Source: Verrucomicrobiota bacterium (GTDB lineage Bacteria > Verrucomicrobiota > Verrucomicrobiia > Opitutales > Opitutaceae). Taken from it: 64,000 nt of DNA. The translations under genes were made by a program, and so were the position numbers. Below, piece after piece: positions 63,947 through 64,000 of the stretch; position 1 is the first letter of the stretch, and the number at the start of each line of letters is the position of its first letter. The stretch is taken from NCBI GenBank assembly GCA_018239675.1, contig JAFEGX010000116.1:59711-123710 (forward strand). Reading direction: 5' to 3'. A model generated the notes under the pieces. That model was not told where the DNA came from, made no database searches, and saw only the letters and a list, made by a program, of their open reading frames with translations.

Positions 63947-64000
63947 TTGATTTATAATAAGATACCATTCGACGTAATTGTGTGTGGCGCGGGCCATGCC
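63947..64000 (+). CDS. mnmG: MnmG (GidA), tRNA uridine 5-carboxymethylaminomethyl modification enzyme, N-terminal fragment
   Basis: The last bases read in frame IPFDVIVCGAGHA, the family's N-terminal FAD motif, where other MnmG proteins have IPFDVIVVGGGHAGCEAA. The frame is open from a TTG at 63947, giving about five extra residues, and continues past the window end. There is no ATG before the motif. TTG is my best start, although the local sequence is AT-rich and no clear ribosome binding site is seen. Adjacency to mnmE, ten bases away, supports the call. Confidence 0.8.
   Translation, partial: MIYNKIPFDVIVCGAGHA

Overview
The window is a GC-rich bacterial chromosome segment packed with genes. 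The gene content suggests a Verrucomicrobiota member near Opitutaceae (inference). Pointers are a very large PEP-CTERM protein built of autotransporter-type beta-strand repeats, two DUF5069 proteins, a glycine-rich RRM protein beside a DEAD-box helicase, several glycan-degrading enzymes, and palindromic intergenic repeats. I found no rRNA, no complete tRNA, no CRISPR array and no prophage. Both edges cut a gene: an Hsp20 chaperone at the left and mnmG at the right.

Layout. 1-5.2 kb: Hsp20 (-) and the giant surface protein (+). 5.3-11.2 kb: five close-packed + genes (PatB/MalY aminotransferase, DUF1648 membrane protein, tRNA-dihydrouridine synthase, MarC, GH78-like rhamnosidase), ended by a 180-bp MITE-like element at a CTAG site. 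11.4-13.9 kb: a Pro/Ala-rich membrane protein (-), then a small lipoprotein and RarD (+). 13.9-19.5 kb, all minus: FKBP isomerase, Fe-S uracil-DNA glycosylase, DEAD-box helicase, RRM protein, thioesterase, S4 protein and two secreted DUF proteins. 19.6-23.8 kb: a two-gene NAD-linked formate dehydrogenase. 24-28.7 kb: DUF5069, gluconokinase, penicillin-acylase-type hydrolase, upp. 28.9-33.1 kb: a D-lactate/glycolate-type FAD/Fe-S oxidoreductase and a DUF481 barrel (-). 33.2-39.4 kb: methyltransferase, then SIS protein, BadF-type sugar kinase, beta-mannosidase and a conserved protein.

39.5-42.6 kb: a divergent PhyH dioxygenase / AraC regulator pair, with a Gfo/Idh/MocA oxidoreductase overlapping the regulator. 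42.7-46 kb: CAP protein, an unrecognised 360-aa protein, a 20-aa lysine-rich peptide gene with a good ribosome binding site and terminator, a second DUF5069 protein and methylglyoxal synthase. 46.2-52.5 kb: gltD and gltB. 52.6-54.8 kb: glutaredoxin-like protein and a second AraC/PhyH divergent pair. 54.9-64 kb: UDP-sugar epimerase, DUF486 protein, recA, a MacB-type ABC exporter (ATPase, FtsX permease, HlyD adaptor), pdxH, mnmE and the start of mnmG.

The metabolic theme is plant or animal polysaccharide use (rhamnosidase, beta-mannosidase, GlcNAc-type kinase, SIS protein, gluconokinase), with formate, lactate and ammonium-assimilation enzymes. The most unusual material is between genes. One family of imperfect palindromes (core CCACGAAGGACAC) occurs at about six places. 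There is also a different palindrome containing GTAACAGG, a GGAATCCGGATTCC palindrome, GGCGGTA heptamer runs and the CTAG-flanked element.
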